Source: Caballeronia arationis
GTDB lineage: Bacteria > Pseudomonadota > Gammaproteobacteria > Burkholderiales > Burkholderiaceae
NCBI RefSeq assembly: GCF_001544975.2
Contig: NZ_FCOG02000025.1
Span: forward strand, 1 to 64,000
Direction: 5' to 3'
Length of the DNA: 64,000 nt
Shown here in pieces: positions 26,061-34,945 of the stretch. The notes under the pieces were generated by a model. That model was not told the DNA's origin and made no database searches. It was given only the letters and a program-made list of their open reading frames with translations. The position numbers were made by a program, and so were the translations under genes. The first letter of the stretch is position 1, and the number at the start of each line of letters is the position of its first letter.

Positions 26061-29000
26061 ATGAAGAAGAATCAAGATGTCGCATCGACGAATCAGGCTT
26101 TGAATCCGGATTCTGAGGCGCTTTCGCGTGCGCTTGCACGCGCGCGTGCGATTGCGTCCAACGGGTCGAGGCGGCGTGCCGCCCTGGCTACGCTCACCTT
26201 GTTCGGTCTGCCGCACATGGCTCATGCCGCGGAGGCTGGACAACTTGCGTCCGCATCAGCGGATACAAGCGTCATGTATGCAACGCAGGTCACCCGCGCG
26301 CTCGGGGCCCTGACGTCGAGTCAGCGCAATATCGGCGCTCAGTCAGCGCCCTCCGCGCTTGCCGCAATCCAGTCGCGCGAGTTGATCCTGCTGACCGATC
26401 CGACGCTGCCGCCGGAACAACTGATCAAGTCCGGACCGACCGACATACAGCAGCAGATCGAAGCGCTTGGCTCGGATTCGATTGCTATCGGGCTGAACAC
26501 GCACGCCAACGGTCTGCAAGCGGTCGCGATCGGCACGAACACGAGTTCGGGCAACGAAGGTGCAGTCGCCATCGGCAATTCGGCGATCTCGAGCGGCGTC
26601 GGCTCGACGGCGATCGGGGTCAACGCTCAGGCCACCAACGGCGCACGTGCCCTCGCCATCGGCAACTTCGCGCAGGCAGGCTCGACCGACAGCATCACGA
26701 TCGGCAACAACTCGATCGTCGGCGATACGGGCAATACGATGACCGACAAGTCTATCTCGGTCCGGTCGAACAATGTCGTTTCCGGTGCCAATTCCGTTGC
26801 GCTCGGCAACCAGCTGACCGTGAGCGCCACGAACTCGATGGTGCTCGGAAACGATGTCTCCGTGTCGGGCACCAACAGCGTGGTTCTCGGCAGTGGTAGC
26901 GACGGTTCGCAAAGCAACGTCGTATCGATTGGGGCGAAGGGCGCGGAACGACGCATCGTGAACGTTGCGCCGGGCCTGCTGAGCGCGGCCAGCACGGATG
27001 CCGTCAACGCATCGCAATTGCACAGGGTGGCGTCGAGCACGGCAGCGGCGCTTGGCGGCGGAGCGACGCTCGGGTCCGACGGAAAGATCAGTTCGCCATC
27101 GTTCACCGTGGGCGGCAAGGCGTACGCGGACGTCGGCGGCGCGATCGAAGCGGCGGCGAGCGCGGGTGTCGGTGCATCGACGGACGCGGTCCGGTATGAC
27201 AGCGCGGCCAGGACATCAGTCAGCCTCGGCGATGGCAAGGCTGGCGTGCAGGTTCACAACGTGCTGGCCGGCAAGGCGGATACGGACGCCGTGAACTTGT
27301 CGCAACTCAAAAAAGCCGGCCTCGCGACAGACTCCGATGGCAGCCCCACGAATGCGCTGGTTACCTACGACGACACGGTCAAGGGCCGGGTCACGCTGGC
27401 GGGCGCAGCGGGGACGGTCGTGTCCAATCTGGCGAAGGGCACCAAGGACACGGACGCCGTCAATCTGAAGCAGTTGAAGGATGCAGGGCTCACGATCGAT
27501 TCGAACGGCAACGCGGCGAACGCATTCGTCGCCTATAGCGATTCTGCCAAAACGAAGGTAACGCTCGGCGGCAAAGGCGGGACGGTCGTGTCGAACGTCG
27601 CGACCGGCACGGCCGACATGGACGCCGTCACCTGAAGCAGCTAAAGGACGCGGGCCTGACCGTCGACGAGAGCGGTCACGTGGTCAACGCATTCGTCGCC
27701 TACGACGACACCGGCAAGGGCAAAATCACGCTCGGCGGCACGGCGGGCACGGTCCTGTCGAATGTGGCAAAAGGCACGGGAGACACTGACGCCGTCAACG
27801 TGAAACAACTGAAGGACGCTGGCCTCACCATCGATCCGAGCGGCAACGCCGTGAATGCGTTCGTCGCCTACGACGACACCGGCAAGGGCAGGATCACGCT
27901 CGGCGGCACGGCGGGCACGGTCCTGTCGAACGTGGCAAAAGGCGCGGGAGACACCGACGCCGTCAACCTGAAACAACTGAAGGACGCGGGTCTCACCATC
28001 GATCCGAGCGGTAACGCAGTGAATGCATTTGTCGCCTACGACGACGCCGGTAAGGGCAGGATCACGCTCGGCGGCAGTGACGGTACGACCATCTCCAACG
28101 TGAAGGCCGGCGTCGCCGATCAGGACGCAGTCAACGTCGCCCAGTTGAAGCATTCGGGCCTCGTCGATCCCGACGGCAATACGCTGGCAGCGGTCGTCTA
28201 CGATACCAATCCGGATGGCAGCGTCAATCGCGGCCAGGTGACGCTCGGCGGCGCGTCGGCATCCGCGCCCGTCGCGCTGCGCAACGTCGCGGCTGGCCGG
28301 GTCGTGGGCGGCAGCACGGACGCTGTCAACGGCGACCAGCTGCTCCAGACCAGGCAGATGGTCGATAGCCTCCAGAACGGCGGCTCTTTCAAATATTTCA
28401 CAACGAACTCGTCCCTCGTCGCCGCGCAGGCCTCCGGCGCGGACGCGCTCGCGATCGGCGGCAATGCGCAGGCGAGCGGGAAGAACGCCGTCGCGCTGGG
28501 CTCGAATTCAGTCGCCGACCGCGCCGACACCGTTTCAGTCGGCGCCGTCGGGCATGAGCGGCAGATCACGAACGTCAAGGCGGGCACCGCAGACACGGAT
28601 GCCGTGAACGTCTCGCAACTGAAGAGCTCGGGTCTGATCGACAGCAAGGGCAACACCGTCGCAGCGCTCACCTACGACAGGACGGCGAGCGGCGCCACGG
28701 ACTACGCGAACGTGACGCTTGGCAACAGCATGGCGGGCGGTACGACGCTGCACAACGTCGCGGCTGGCGCGCTCGTCACCGACGGGGTCAACGTCGGCCA
28801 GTTGAACGATGCGATCGGCAAGGTCAGCAACTTCACGGCCACGACCATGGCGCTCTTCAGCGCGGATGGCAACGGGGCGACAGAAGCGGCGGTGTCGAGC
28901 GGTACGCACTCCCTCGCACTCGGCGCAAATGCGCTCGCGAGCGGCGTGAACGCCGTGTCCACCGGCGCCGGCGCGACCGCGAGTGCCGACAATTCGGTCG

Positions 29001-29455
29001 CGCTCGGCGCGAACTCTATTGCCGATCGCAAGAACAGCGTGTCGGTCGGGGCGGCGGGCGCGGAGCGGCAGATCACGAATGTCGCTGCGGGCACGTCGGC
29101 CACGGATGCAGTCAACTTCGACCAGTTGAATCGCGCGTCGGGCAACTCGCTCGCCCAAGCGAACAATTACACGGACCAGCGCTTTAACAACGCCGACCAG
29201 CAGATTCGCGATCTCGACCGCAACACGCGCAAGGGCATCGCGGCGGCATCGGCGCTCAACGTGGTGACGCCGTATCTGCCGGGCCGCACCGCGCTCAACG
29301 CAGGCGTCGCAGCCTATCGCGGACAGGCAGCGCTCGGCATCGGTGTGTCGCGCTGGAACGAGAAAGGCAACCTGAACTTCAACGCGGGAGTGTCGTCGTC
29401 GGGCGGCAACAGCACCATCGTTCGCGCGGGCATCGGCTACGTGTTCGGCAGCTGA
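26061..29455 (+). pseudogene. Trimeric autotransporter adhesin (YadA-like), frameshifted
   Basis: The first frame runs 26061-27635. From about 27620 the same protein continues one frame away to 29455. Restoring one base (expected GTCAAC, found GTCAC at 27627-27631) gives a continuous protein of about 1131 residues. It has a long Arg-rich signal region ending near AHA-AE (about residue 56), a head of YadA-type repeats such as ALAIGNFAQAGSTDSITIGNN, four 56-residue stalk repeats (AVNLKQLKDAGLTID...), more SVGAxGxERQITNVxAG necks and a C-terminal YadA anchor beta-barrel (from about GRTALNAGVAAYRGQ to GYVFGS). Such proteins trimerise in the outer membrane and bind host or matrix. As read, translation stops at 27635 and lacks the anchor, so the gene is inactive unless the base is a sequencing error or varies between cells. 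Confidence 0.85.
27417..28087 (+). repeat. Four tandem 168-bp repeats in the adhesin stalk
   Basis: The anchor motif GTC(G/C)TGTC begins at 27417, 27585, 27752 and 27920, and the next unit's counterpart at 28088, giving spacings of 168, 167, 168 and 168. The 167-bp unit carries the frameshifting deletion. Each unit encodes 56 residues. The last two units are almost identical, which suggests recent duplication. Confidence 0.9.
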
Positions 29456-29537
29456 TCACCAACATTTCCGTCGTTCGACGGTGCGACATCACAGCCACGG
29501 CGCGAGGCGCGTCGTGGTTCCGACACGGGCTACACAC

Positions 29538-30605
29538 ATGAAACACACCATCATTGCGCCAGCTTGCGCGCTCTGGCTTGCGGGCTGCTCGACGGCCGTT
29601 CGCGACAAGCTCGCGATCCAGGACCCGACCGTCCTGCAAAGGGGCTTCTCCACCGAGCAAAGCGAAAGCGCGGGCGCCGCGGTTCGCCAATGGACCGACG
29701 TCTATGGACAAATCAAGGCGCCGCGGGAAGTGAGAGCGTCGCTGCAATCGAGGCTCGACGGGCTCGGTTCAGGGAAAGAAAACTACTTCGGATACAAGGA
29801 TCAATGCTGGCTCGATGCCGCCAATGAAGAGATCGCGTTGCAGAACGGCTGGGGGTTCGTCGAGGAGGCATTGGGCGAATCTGCCCGCCTGACGACCGAA
29901 CTGGAGGCCGGCCGAGCCACCTCGCTCGACAATCCGTCGCTACGCACCGTCGCCCCGCTGCGGCTCGACCTCGCCGCGTCGCTCGGCGTCATGCGCAGCG
30001 ATTCCCGCTTTGCGTACTGTCCGCAGGCGCAACGGGAAGTCGCGTGCATGGAAGTCAAGCTCATGCACGCCGGGCACGACGCGTGGGCGCGCAATTTCGA
30101 CGCCGCGCAGGAAAAAGTCGATGCGGTCGAGCGCGTGATGAGGGAAGCGCGCGCACATCTCGACGGCTGTGCGGTGCCGCGGCCTCCGGTTGCCGCTGCG
30201 CCGCTTCCGCCGAAAATCACGCTATCGGCCGATGCGCTCTTCGCGTTCGATCGCGGCGACATCGAGTCGATCACGGCGAACGGCAGGTCGAAGCTCGATT
30301 CGGTAATCGCCGACGTGAAGCGTGCCGGCGACGTGTCGGGGGTCGTGGTTTCCGGCTATACCGACCGGCTCGGCAGCGTGGCCTATAACCGTGCGTTGTC
30401 GCAACGGCGCGCAAAGAGCGTTCAGCAGTATCTGCAGGGCCAGGGCGTCACGGTGCCCACTCAGGCTCATGGATATGGACCCGCATCGCCGGGTGCACAG
30501 TGCGCGATGAGCAACCGCCGCGCGCTCGTCGATTGCCTTGCCGGCGACCGGCGTGTCGAGTTGCGGTTCGCGCGTCGCGGCGAGACGCTTTCGCTCGGCG
30601 AATAA
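29538..30605 (+). CDS. OmpA family lipoprotein
   Basis: A 355-residue lipoprotein: signal MKHTIIAPACALWLAGC with lipidated Cys17, a helical middle region of about 200 residues with Cys-containing segments, a Pro-rich linker and a C-terminal OmpA/MotB peptidoglycan-binding domain (about residues 235-350). The last contains FAFDRGDIESI and SGYTDRLGSVAYNRALSQRRA, with the Asp and Arg that contact diaminopimelate. It starts 82 bp after the adhesin on the same strand, so it may be cotranscribed and assist the trimeric adhesin. That partnership is inferred from location. The ATG is the one giving a signal peptide. Confidence 0.85.
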   Translation: MKHTIIAPACALWLAGCSTAVRDKLAIQDPTVLQRGFSTEQSESAGAAVRQWTDVYGQIKAPREVRASLQSRLDGLGSGKENYFGYKDQCWLDAANEEIALQNGWGFVEEALGESARLTTELEAGRATSLDNPSLRTVAPLRLDLAASLGVMRSDSRFAYCPQAQREVACMEVKLMHAGHDAWARNFDAAQEKVDAVERVMREARAHLDGCAVPRPPVAAAPLPPKITLSADALFAFDRGDIESITANGRSKLDSVIADVKRAGDVSGVVVSGYTDRLGSVAYNRALSQRRAKSVQQYLQGQGVTVPTQAHGYGPASPGAQCAMSNRRALVDCLAGDRRVELRFARRGETLSLGE

Positions 30606-30632
30606 TCCGTTCGATACGAAAGCGGTGACAAT

Positions 30633-30656
30633 GCCGCCCCAGCTGACCGGGGCGGC
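30633..30656. terminator. Bidirectional hairpin between convergent genes
   Basis: An 8-bp GC stem (GCCGCCCC at 30633-30640 with GGGGCGGC at 30649-30656) between the ends of the OmpA and DUF3443 genes. The T-tract is weak on both strands. Confidence 0.45.
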
Positions 30657-30698
30657 CCGGCTGCATTTTCTGCGATATAGCAGGTCGCGCTCGACGTG

Positions 30699-31991
30699 CT
30701 AGAACGCGTAGTACGGCCCATTGCCCGTGGGTGTCGCACGGCCTTCGAGCGCCGTGAAGACGCGTCGCCCGAAGAAGAACGGCAGGCCCCAGTCGAAGTA
30801 ATTGCCAACTGGACCGGCCAGGTTCGAGAACGCCTTGTTGCTGCTCGCGAAGAGCGTCGTCGATGTCGCCACGGAAAAGCTCACGTCGCGCGCCGCGCCG
30901 GTCGTCGAGCGAACGGTCGCCGTGAGGCTCTGAGGCGTCGGCGGGCAATACCAGAGCCCGCATACGGCCAGCGTATTCGAGGGGGAAAAGAGTCCGTTCG
31001 AACCGCTGTCGATAAAGCTCGTCGAGAACGTGCTGCCGCCGAAGTCGGTAAGGACGAAACCGGATAACGTGCTGCCACGAAGGACTGTGGCATCGCCGAG
31101 CAGGTTGTTGGACTGCGAGCCGATGCCGAACGTCATCGTGCCCGCAACCGACGACGCGCCGGCGTTCGGCACGGCCGGAAGCTCGATCATCACGCCATTG
31201 TTGTCGGCCGGAAAGCGCGCGACCGGGTTCGTCACCTGCTGCGCGACGGCGAACGTGCTTGCCGTGCATGTGCCGGTGGAGCCCGGCGTGCACGCGTAAT
31301 ACCAGCGCGGCAGCGGCGTGTTCGCGCAACCGCTGCCGCAATCCGCGCTGAACGGCCCGACACCGAGGATGCCGTTGCTGCGCAGGCGGGCGGCGGTGAG
31401 CATCGGCAGGCCTGACTTGGAGCAATCGTCGGCGGCGGCGGGCACGGATGGATCGGCGATCACCTGAATCGACGTCGCGGCGGCAACGTGGCCAGCGAGG
31501 CGGATGTCGGCGGTCCGCACTGCGCCCCAGGTGTAACCGGAGCCGAACACGGTGCATTGCGCGGCGTTTGCGCCAGTGCCGGTCGCGACGGCCGGCAATG
31601 CGAGCGAGGGGGAGAGCGCCGAGGCGAGTATGCGCAGGCCCTGCGAGCCTGTGTCGACCTGAATGTTGTCGATGGTCTGACAGTTGTCGGTGCCGGGCAC
31701 GCAGATCGTGACACTCGTCTGCAGCAGGTTGCGGGTACCGGTGTCGACGCGCGACACGCTGATCGGCTGGACGTTCGGCGTGGTCGACTGCGGTACGACA
31801 TTGGCGGACGTAGACGTTGCAGGATTCGGCGCCACGGCATCGGAAGCGGGAGCGGCAGCGGGATTGGCAGGGGTCGAACCGCCTGCCGCGGACGAACTGT
31901 CGCCGCCACCGCCGCCGCAACCGTAAAGCGCGCCGGTCGCAATGATTGCGACGAACGTCGCCACAAGCAGTACATATCGATTGGATGGCAT
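30699..31991 (-). CDS. DUF3443 lipoprotein with pepsin-like motifs
   Basis: A 430-residue protein. The signal MPSNRYVLLVATFVAIIATG ends at a lipobox LYGC (Cys25) followed by a Gly/Ser/Pro/Ala-rich tether to about residue 70. The body carries two aspartic-protease-type motifs, VDTGSQGLRIL (Asp113) and FIDSGSNGLFS (Asp328). Between and after them are NGILGVG (206-212) and a late WGLPFFFGRRVFTALEGR, which line up with the pepsin landmarks DGILGLG and WILGDVFIRQYYTVFD. This suggests a bilobal pepsin-like fold; protease activity is unproven. It follows the DUF2844 gene by 11 bp and is surely cotranscribed. The start at 31991 is chosen for the signal peptide. Family recognised as DUF3443. Confidence 0.85.
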   Translation of the reverse strand: MPSNRYVLLVATFVAIIATGALYGCGGGGGDSSSAAGGSTPANPAAAPASDAVAPNPATSTSANVVPQSTTPNVQPISVSRVDTGTRNLLQTSVTICVPGTDNCQTIDNIQVDTGSQGLRILASALSPSLALPAVATGTGANAAQCTVFGSGYTWGAVRTADIRLAGHVAAATSIQVIADPSVPAAADDCSKSGLPMLTAARLRSNGILGVGPFSADCGSGCANTPLPRWYYACTPGSTGTCTASTFAVAQQVTNPVARFPADNNGVMIELPAVPNAGASSVAGTMTFGIGSQSNNLLGDATVLRGSTLSGFVLTDFGGSTFSTSFIDSGSNGLFSPSNTLAVCGLWYCPPTPQSLTATVRSTTGAARDVSFSVATSTTLFASSNKAFSNLAGPVGNYFDWGLPFFFGRRVFTALEGRATPTGNGPYYAF

Positions 31992-32002
31992 TGCGTCGAC
32001 TC

Positions 32003-32476
32003 CTATTCGATGTCTGCGGCTGTGACGCCAGCCGGCCGTGCGCTGTCGAGCCACGCACGGCCGACGAATTGACGCAAGCGCACGGCGCTCTCGACCATGA
32101 GATCGTCTTTCGAAACAAGCGATGCATGCAGCCCATGGTTGATCGGCGAGCCGGCCGCCGCCGCACTCCGGTATTTCGCGAAGTGGCCGCCGAGCAGCGT
32201 CTGGAGGTCGGGCATCGCGGCGCCGCGCCAGGTGACGGCATAGACCGCGCCGGCGGAGTCGACGTACTGGCGCACCGTGATGCCGTTCGAATCGGTCGTT
32301 TCGTTGAAGGACAACTGGCCGCCCTTCGCGTGTTGCATGACCCTGGCGGACGACGAACCGGAATTCGTGTCAATCGTCGATCCTAGTTGTGCGTGGGCGG
32401 GCGCACCGGTCATCGTTGAACAGGCGATCGCGGCTACGATTGAATAATAAGGAGTTCTGAAGCGAGAGGTCGTCAT
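32003..32476 (-). CDS. DUF2844 domain-containing exported protein
   Basis: A 157-residue protein. The signal peptide ends at about AHA-QLG (residues 27-30). The mature part has the DUF2844 core ITVRQYVDSAGAVYAVTWRG, then MPDLQTLLGGHF. It is exported with no lipobox and no Cys in the mature part. An alternative ATG at 32503 would add nine residues. It is the first gene of a two-gene operon with DUF3443, a pairing I recall as common in Burkholderia. The function is unknown; a partner, propeptide-like chaperone or substrate of the pepsin-like DUF3443 protein are hypotheses. Confidence 0.82.
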   Translation of the reverse strand: MTTSRFRTPYYSIVAAIACSTMTGAPAHAQLGSTIDTNSGSSSARVMQHAKGGQLSFNETTDSNGITVRQYVDSAGAVYAVTWRGAAMPDLQTLLGGHFAKYRSAAAAGSPINHGLHASLVSKDDLMVESAVRLRQFVGRAWLDSARPAGVTAADIE

Positions 32477-32592
32477 TGCGATATCCGATCCAATGGAGTT
32501 CATTTTTGAGATGAAATTTTAGGATGGGACGTCAACAACACGACGCGATAGGATGCCGCTGAGAAGGGTTATTAAGATGCGAAGTTAAAATG

Positions 32593-32609
32593 TTAATAAT
32601 GCTTATTAA
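32593..32609. promoter_or_regulatory. AT-rich palindrome upstream of DUF2844-DUF3443
   Basis: TTAATAA-TGC-TTATTAA is a perfect dyad in an AT-rich island about 115 bp before the DUF2844 start. It could be an operator or a silencer (H-NS-like) target; no regulator is identified. Confidence 0.35.
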
Positions 32610-32865
32610 TCAAAAGGTTGAGATTCTCGATGGTGCGTCGGATCCAATGGGTGAATGTCAATATTTGTCAAACGATCCGTGCCGGCGAATGATTTCGAGA
32701 TGAAGGGCGCGGCTGGCGAGGACTAGTGGACTGGCAGTCAACGAAGCCAACTTACGGTCCGTGACAATCACCACGCTCAGGCTCATTTGCCGCATACCCC
32801 GCCACCACTTTTCGAGCGCCCGAAGTCAGCACACGCCGAAAAATGGCGCCGCAGCAATGCTGTTT

Positions 32866-32895
32866 TTGCACGGCGACGCGCGGCACCGGTAAAAT
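32866..32895 (+). promoter_or_regulatory. Candidate promoter of bamC
   Basis: TTGCAC (32866-32871) and TAAAAT (32890-32895) with an 18-bp spacer, about 50 bp before the bamC ATG. Confidence 0.5.
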
Positions 32896-32947
32896 ACTGG
32901 GTTGATCCACGGAAAACCCCGTGGCGTAGCGGAAGGACTTCCCAAAC

Positions 32948-34150
32948 ATGACAGATTTTCGTGTGACCAAGCGGTTGGCAGCACTCTTGATGGCGGCTGG
33001 GTTCGTGGCCGGATGTGGTACGTCGTCCCCCACCGCGATCAACTACAAGAGCGATCAACGCTCGAAGCAGGCGTCGCTCGCAGTTCCGCCGAATTTGCTC
33101 GATGAAGCGTCCGACCAGCGTTCGTTGCCGCCTCAAGGCGGCCAGGCGACGCTGTCCGACCTGCAGCAAGTCCAGAAGACCGCCCCGACTGCTCCGACCG
33201 TGGTTCCGCCCGTATCGGGCATGCGTATCCAGCGCGATGGCACGGAGCGCTGGCTCGTCATCGACAACAAATCGCCGGACCAGGTCTGGCCGCAAGTTCG
33301 ACGTTTCTGGCAGGAGCAGGGCTTTTTGCTCGTTGTCGATGCCCGCGACAAGGGCGTGATGGAAACTGACTGGAACGAAACCCATCCGCAAATTTCCGAC
33401 GGTTTGATTCGCAATACGCTGTCGAAGGCGACCGGCAATTCCTATGTGACCGCCGAGCGGAACAAATACCGCACGCGTCTCGAAGTGGCGCCCAATGGCG
33501 GAACCTACGTGTTCGTGAGCCAGAAGGGCATGCGCGAGGCGCTGACGGGCGTCAACAACGATTCGAGCCAGTGGCAGGCTCGTCCGAACGATCCGGCGCT
33601 CGAAAACGAATATCTGAAGCGTTTGATGGCGACGCTCGCGATGACGGACTCGCGCATGGCGGGCGGATCGGATGCGTCGACGCTCGGCACCTCGGCAACG
33701 ACCGGAGCCGCTGCGAAGGGCGGCAATTCGGCCGCGACGGCGACCGCGGCGCAGAACGTCCAGCTCTCCAGCCAGACGGCGGTGCGCAACGACACGGTGC
33801 CCGAGGCGTCGTCCGCGGAACTGATGCTGCCTGAGCCCTACGACCGTGCGTGGTTGCGCGTCGGCATCGCGCTGGACCGCAGCAACTTCACGGTCGACGA
33901 CCGTGACCGCGGGAAGGGCGTCTACTTCGTTCGCTATGTCGATCCGAAAGACATGACGTCGGCGGAGCAGGGCTTCTGGAGCCAGGTGTTCCACGGCAGA
34001 AAGGAGAAAGTCGCGAAGCAATACGAAGTCAACGTGCGGGCGATCACGGAACAGCAAACCCGCGTGTCGATCGTCGACGACAAGGGCCAAGTGGATTCCT
34101 CACCGCAGGCTCGCCAGATCATGGCATTGCTCGCGGATCAGATCAGCTGA
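32948..34150 (+). CDS. bamC: Outer membrane protein assembly factor BamC
   Basis: A 400-residue lipoprotein with signal MTDFRVTKRLAALLMAAGFV and lipobox VAGC (Cys23). An unstructured N-terminal stretch (SPTAINYKSD, then SLAVPPNL, the segment that binds BamD in E. coli) is followed by two helix-grip domains (about residues 95-215 and 295-400) separated by a low-complexity Ala/Ser/Thr/Gly linker. It is an accessory part of the BAM complex that inserts outer-membrane beta-barrels, including autotransporters. It has its own promoter and terminator, and dapA, its usual neighbour, is not here. Confidence 0.88.
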   Translation: MTDFRVTKRLAALLMAAGFVAGCGTSSPTAINYKSDQRSKQASLAVPPNLLDEASDQRSLPPQGGQATLSDLQQVQKTAPTAPTVVPPVSGMRIQRDGTERWLVIDNKSPDQVWPQVRRFWQEQGFLLVVDARDKGVMETDWNETHPQISDGLIRNTLSKATGNSYVTAERNKYRTRLEVAPNGGTYVFVSQKGMREALTGVNNDSSQWQARPNDPALENEYLKRLMATLAMTDSRMAGGSDASTLGTSATTGAAAKGGNSAATATAAQNVQLSSQTAVRNDTVPEASSAELMLPEPYDRAWLRVGIALDRSNFTVDDRDRGKGVYFVRYVDPKDMTSAEQGFWSQVFHGRKEKVAKQYEVNVRAITEQQTRVSIVDDKGQVDSSPQARQIMALLADQIS

Positions 34151-34179
34151 TTGCGGCATCCAGCCGTTTCGCCGAACGC

Positions 34180-34210
34180 AAAACCGCCTCGATATCGAGG
34201 CGGTTTTTTT
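34180..34210 (+). terminator. Terminator of bamC
   Basis: An 11-bp stem AAAACCGCCTC/GAGGCGGTTTT around GATATC, with a T7-8 tail. Confidence 0.92.
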
Positions 34211-34302
34211 ATGCATGCACGGGCGGACGCGCCCCGGATCAGGCTCGCTTTCGCGTCGACGGCAGCGTGCAATCTTTCGGTAAGGTTATGTGCGGGAAAG
34301 CT

Positions 34303-34536
34303 TATAAGAATCAATCGCCTGCCGGGTACAGTGCACACACGGCATGCGATCCAACCGCGGATTTTTACGCGTCTGCGGTGCGGGCCAGACGACGCGTCCG
34401 ACGACGGGCGCCGCATTGCTTCTTTTGTCCGAATACAGGCCTCGCGCGTGCGCGCGGCCGCCGGTGGCCCCGTCGCCTATCCTCGTAGGGCGACGGTTTT
34501 TACCCGCGTTTCGATGAGACGCGGGTTTTTCTTTTT
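34303..34536 (+). ncRNA. Candidate small RNA or leader with tandem terminators
   Basis: No credible gene lies between the bamC terminator and 34628. A possible -10 TATAAG (34303-34308) is followed by about 160 bp without strong coding signal. Two stacked terminator-like hairpins come next: about 34471-34497 (CCGTCGCC... GGCGACGG then TTTTT) and 34502-34526 (11-bp stem, then TTTTTCTTTTTT to 34536). An independent terminator without a preceding gene suggests a short transcript or an attenuated leader of the downstream gene. The -35 is poor. Confidence 0.3.
34502..34536 (+). terminator. Intrinsic terminator with no obvious upstream gene
   Basis: An 11-bp stem with one G-T pair (34502-34512 with 34516-34526), a 3-base loop and a long T/C tail. 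It lies 92 bp before the monooxygenase gene. Confidence 0.8.
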
Positions 34537-34627
34537 TCGTCCATACCGCGAAAGCCGGCGCCGGCGAGCGGGCGAACAATCCGCCGCGCAGTTATCCTTG
34601 TGCTTCTTTCATTCGAGGAAACCGCCC

Positions 34628-34915
34628 ATGTCGGAAATTGCCGTTGTTGCTACGTTCGTTGCGAAACCCGGGCAGGAAGAGAAGCTGAAGGAAGCGTTGC
34701 AGGGACTCGTCGAGCCGACACTCAAGGAGCGCGGCGCCCTGCAATACGACTTGCATCGCGATCTGAAGGAGCCGCGGCGCTTCGTGTTCTTCGAGCGCTG
34801 GACAAGCGAAGCCGCGCTCGAGGAACACGGCCGCTCGCCGCATATCCAGGCACATCGGCTCAATGCGCCGGCTCTCGTCGAGCATGGCGAGATTCACGTC
34901 GTGGCGAAGCTCTGA
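34628..34915 (+). CDS. Antibiotic biosynthesis monooxygenase (ABM) family protein
   Basis: A 95-residue single ABM/dimeric alpha-beta barrel domain: SEIAVVATFVAKPGQEEKL at the start, ALQYDLHRDLKEPRRFVFFERW in the middle and HGEIHVVAKL at the end. This is close to the YgiN-type putative quinol monooxygenases, which act without metal or cofactor. The substrate is unknown. The ATG has a GAGGAAA site 9 bases upstream. Confidence 0.85.
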   Translation: MSEIAVVATFVAKPGQEEKLKEALQGLVEPTLKERGALQYDLHRDLKEPRRFVFFERWTSEAALEEHGRSPHIQAHRLNAPALVEHGEIHVVAKL

Positions 34916-34945
34916 CGCTCGCCGCGAGCGCGCCGCATCGCACGT

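Larger units (their letters stand above)
32477..32947. other. Divergent intergenic region, AT-rich at its left end
   Basis: About 470 bp between DUF2844 (minus) and bamC (plus) with no credible ORF. The 32510-32660 part is markedly AT-rich for this genome and contains a perfect 7-bp dyad at 32593-32609. The right part carries a promoter for bamC. Confidence 0.5.

Noticed and set aside
27417-28087. Tandem repeats considered as a CRISPR array
   Set aside because: Units are 168 bp, coding, without spacers, and encode adhesin stalk repeats; no cas genes are present.
34267-34488. A 73-codon plus-strand ORF in the bamC-ABM gap
   Set aside because: Arg-rich composition and no ribosome site; it ends inside the hairpin region. 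The stretch fits a non-coding RNA or spacer better.
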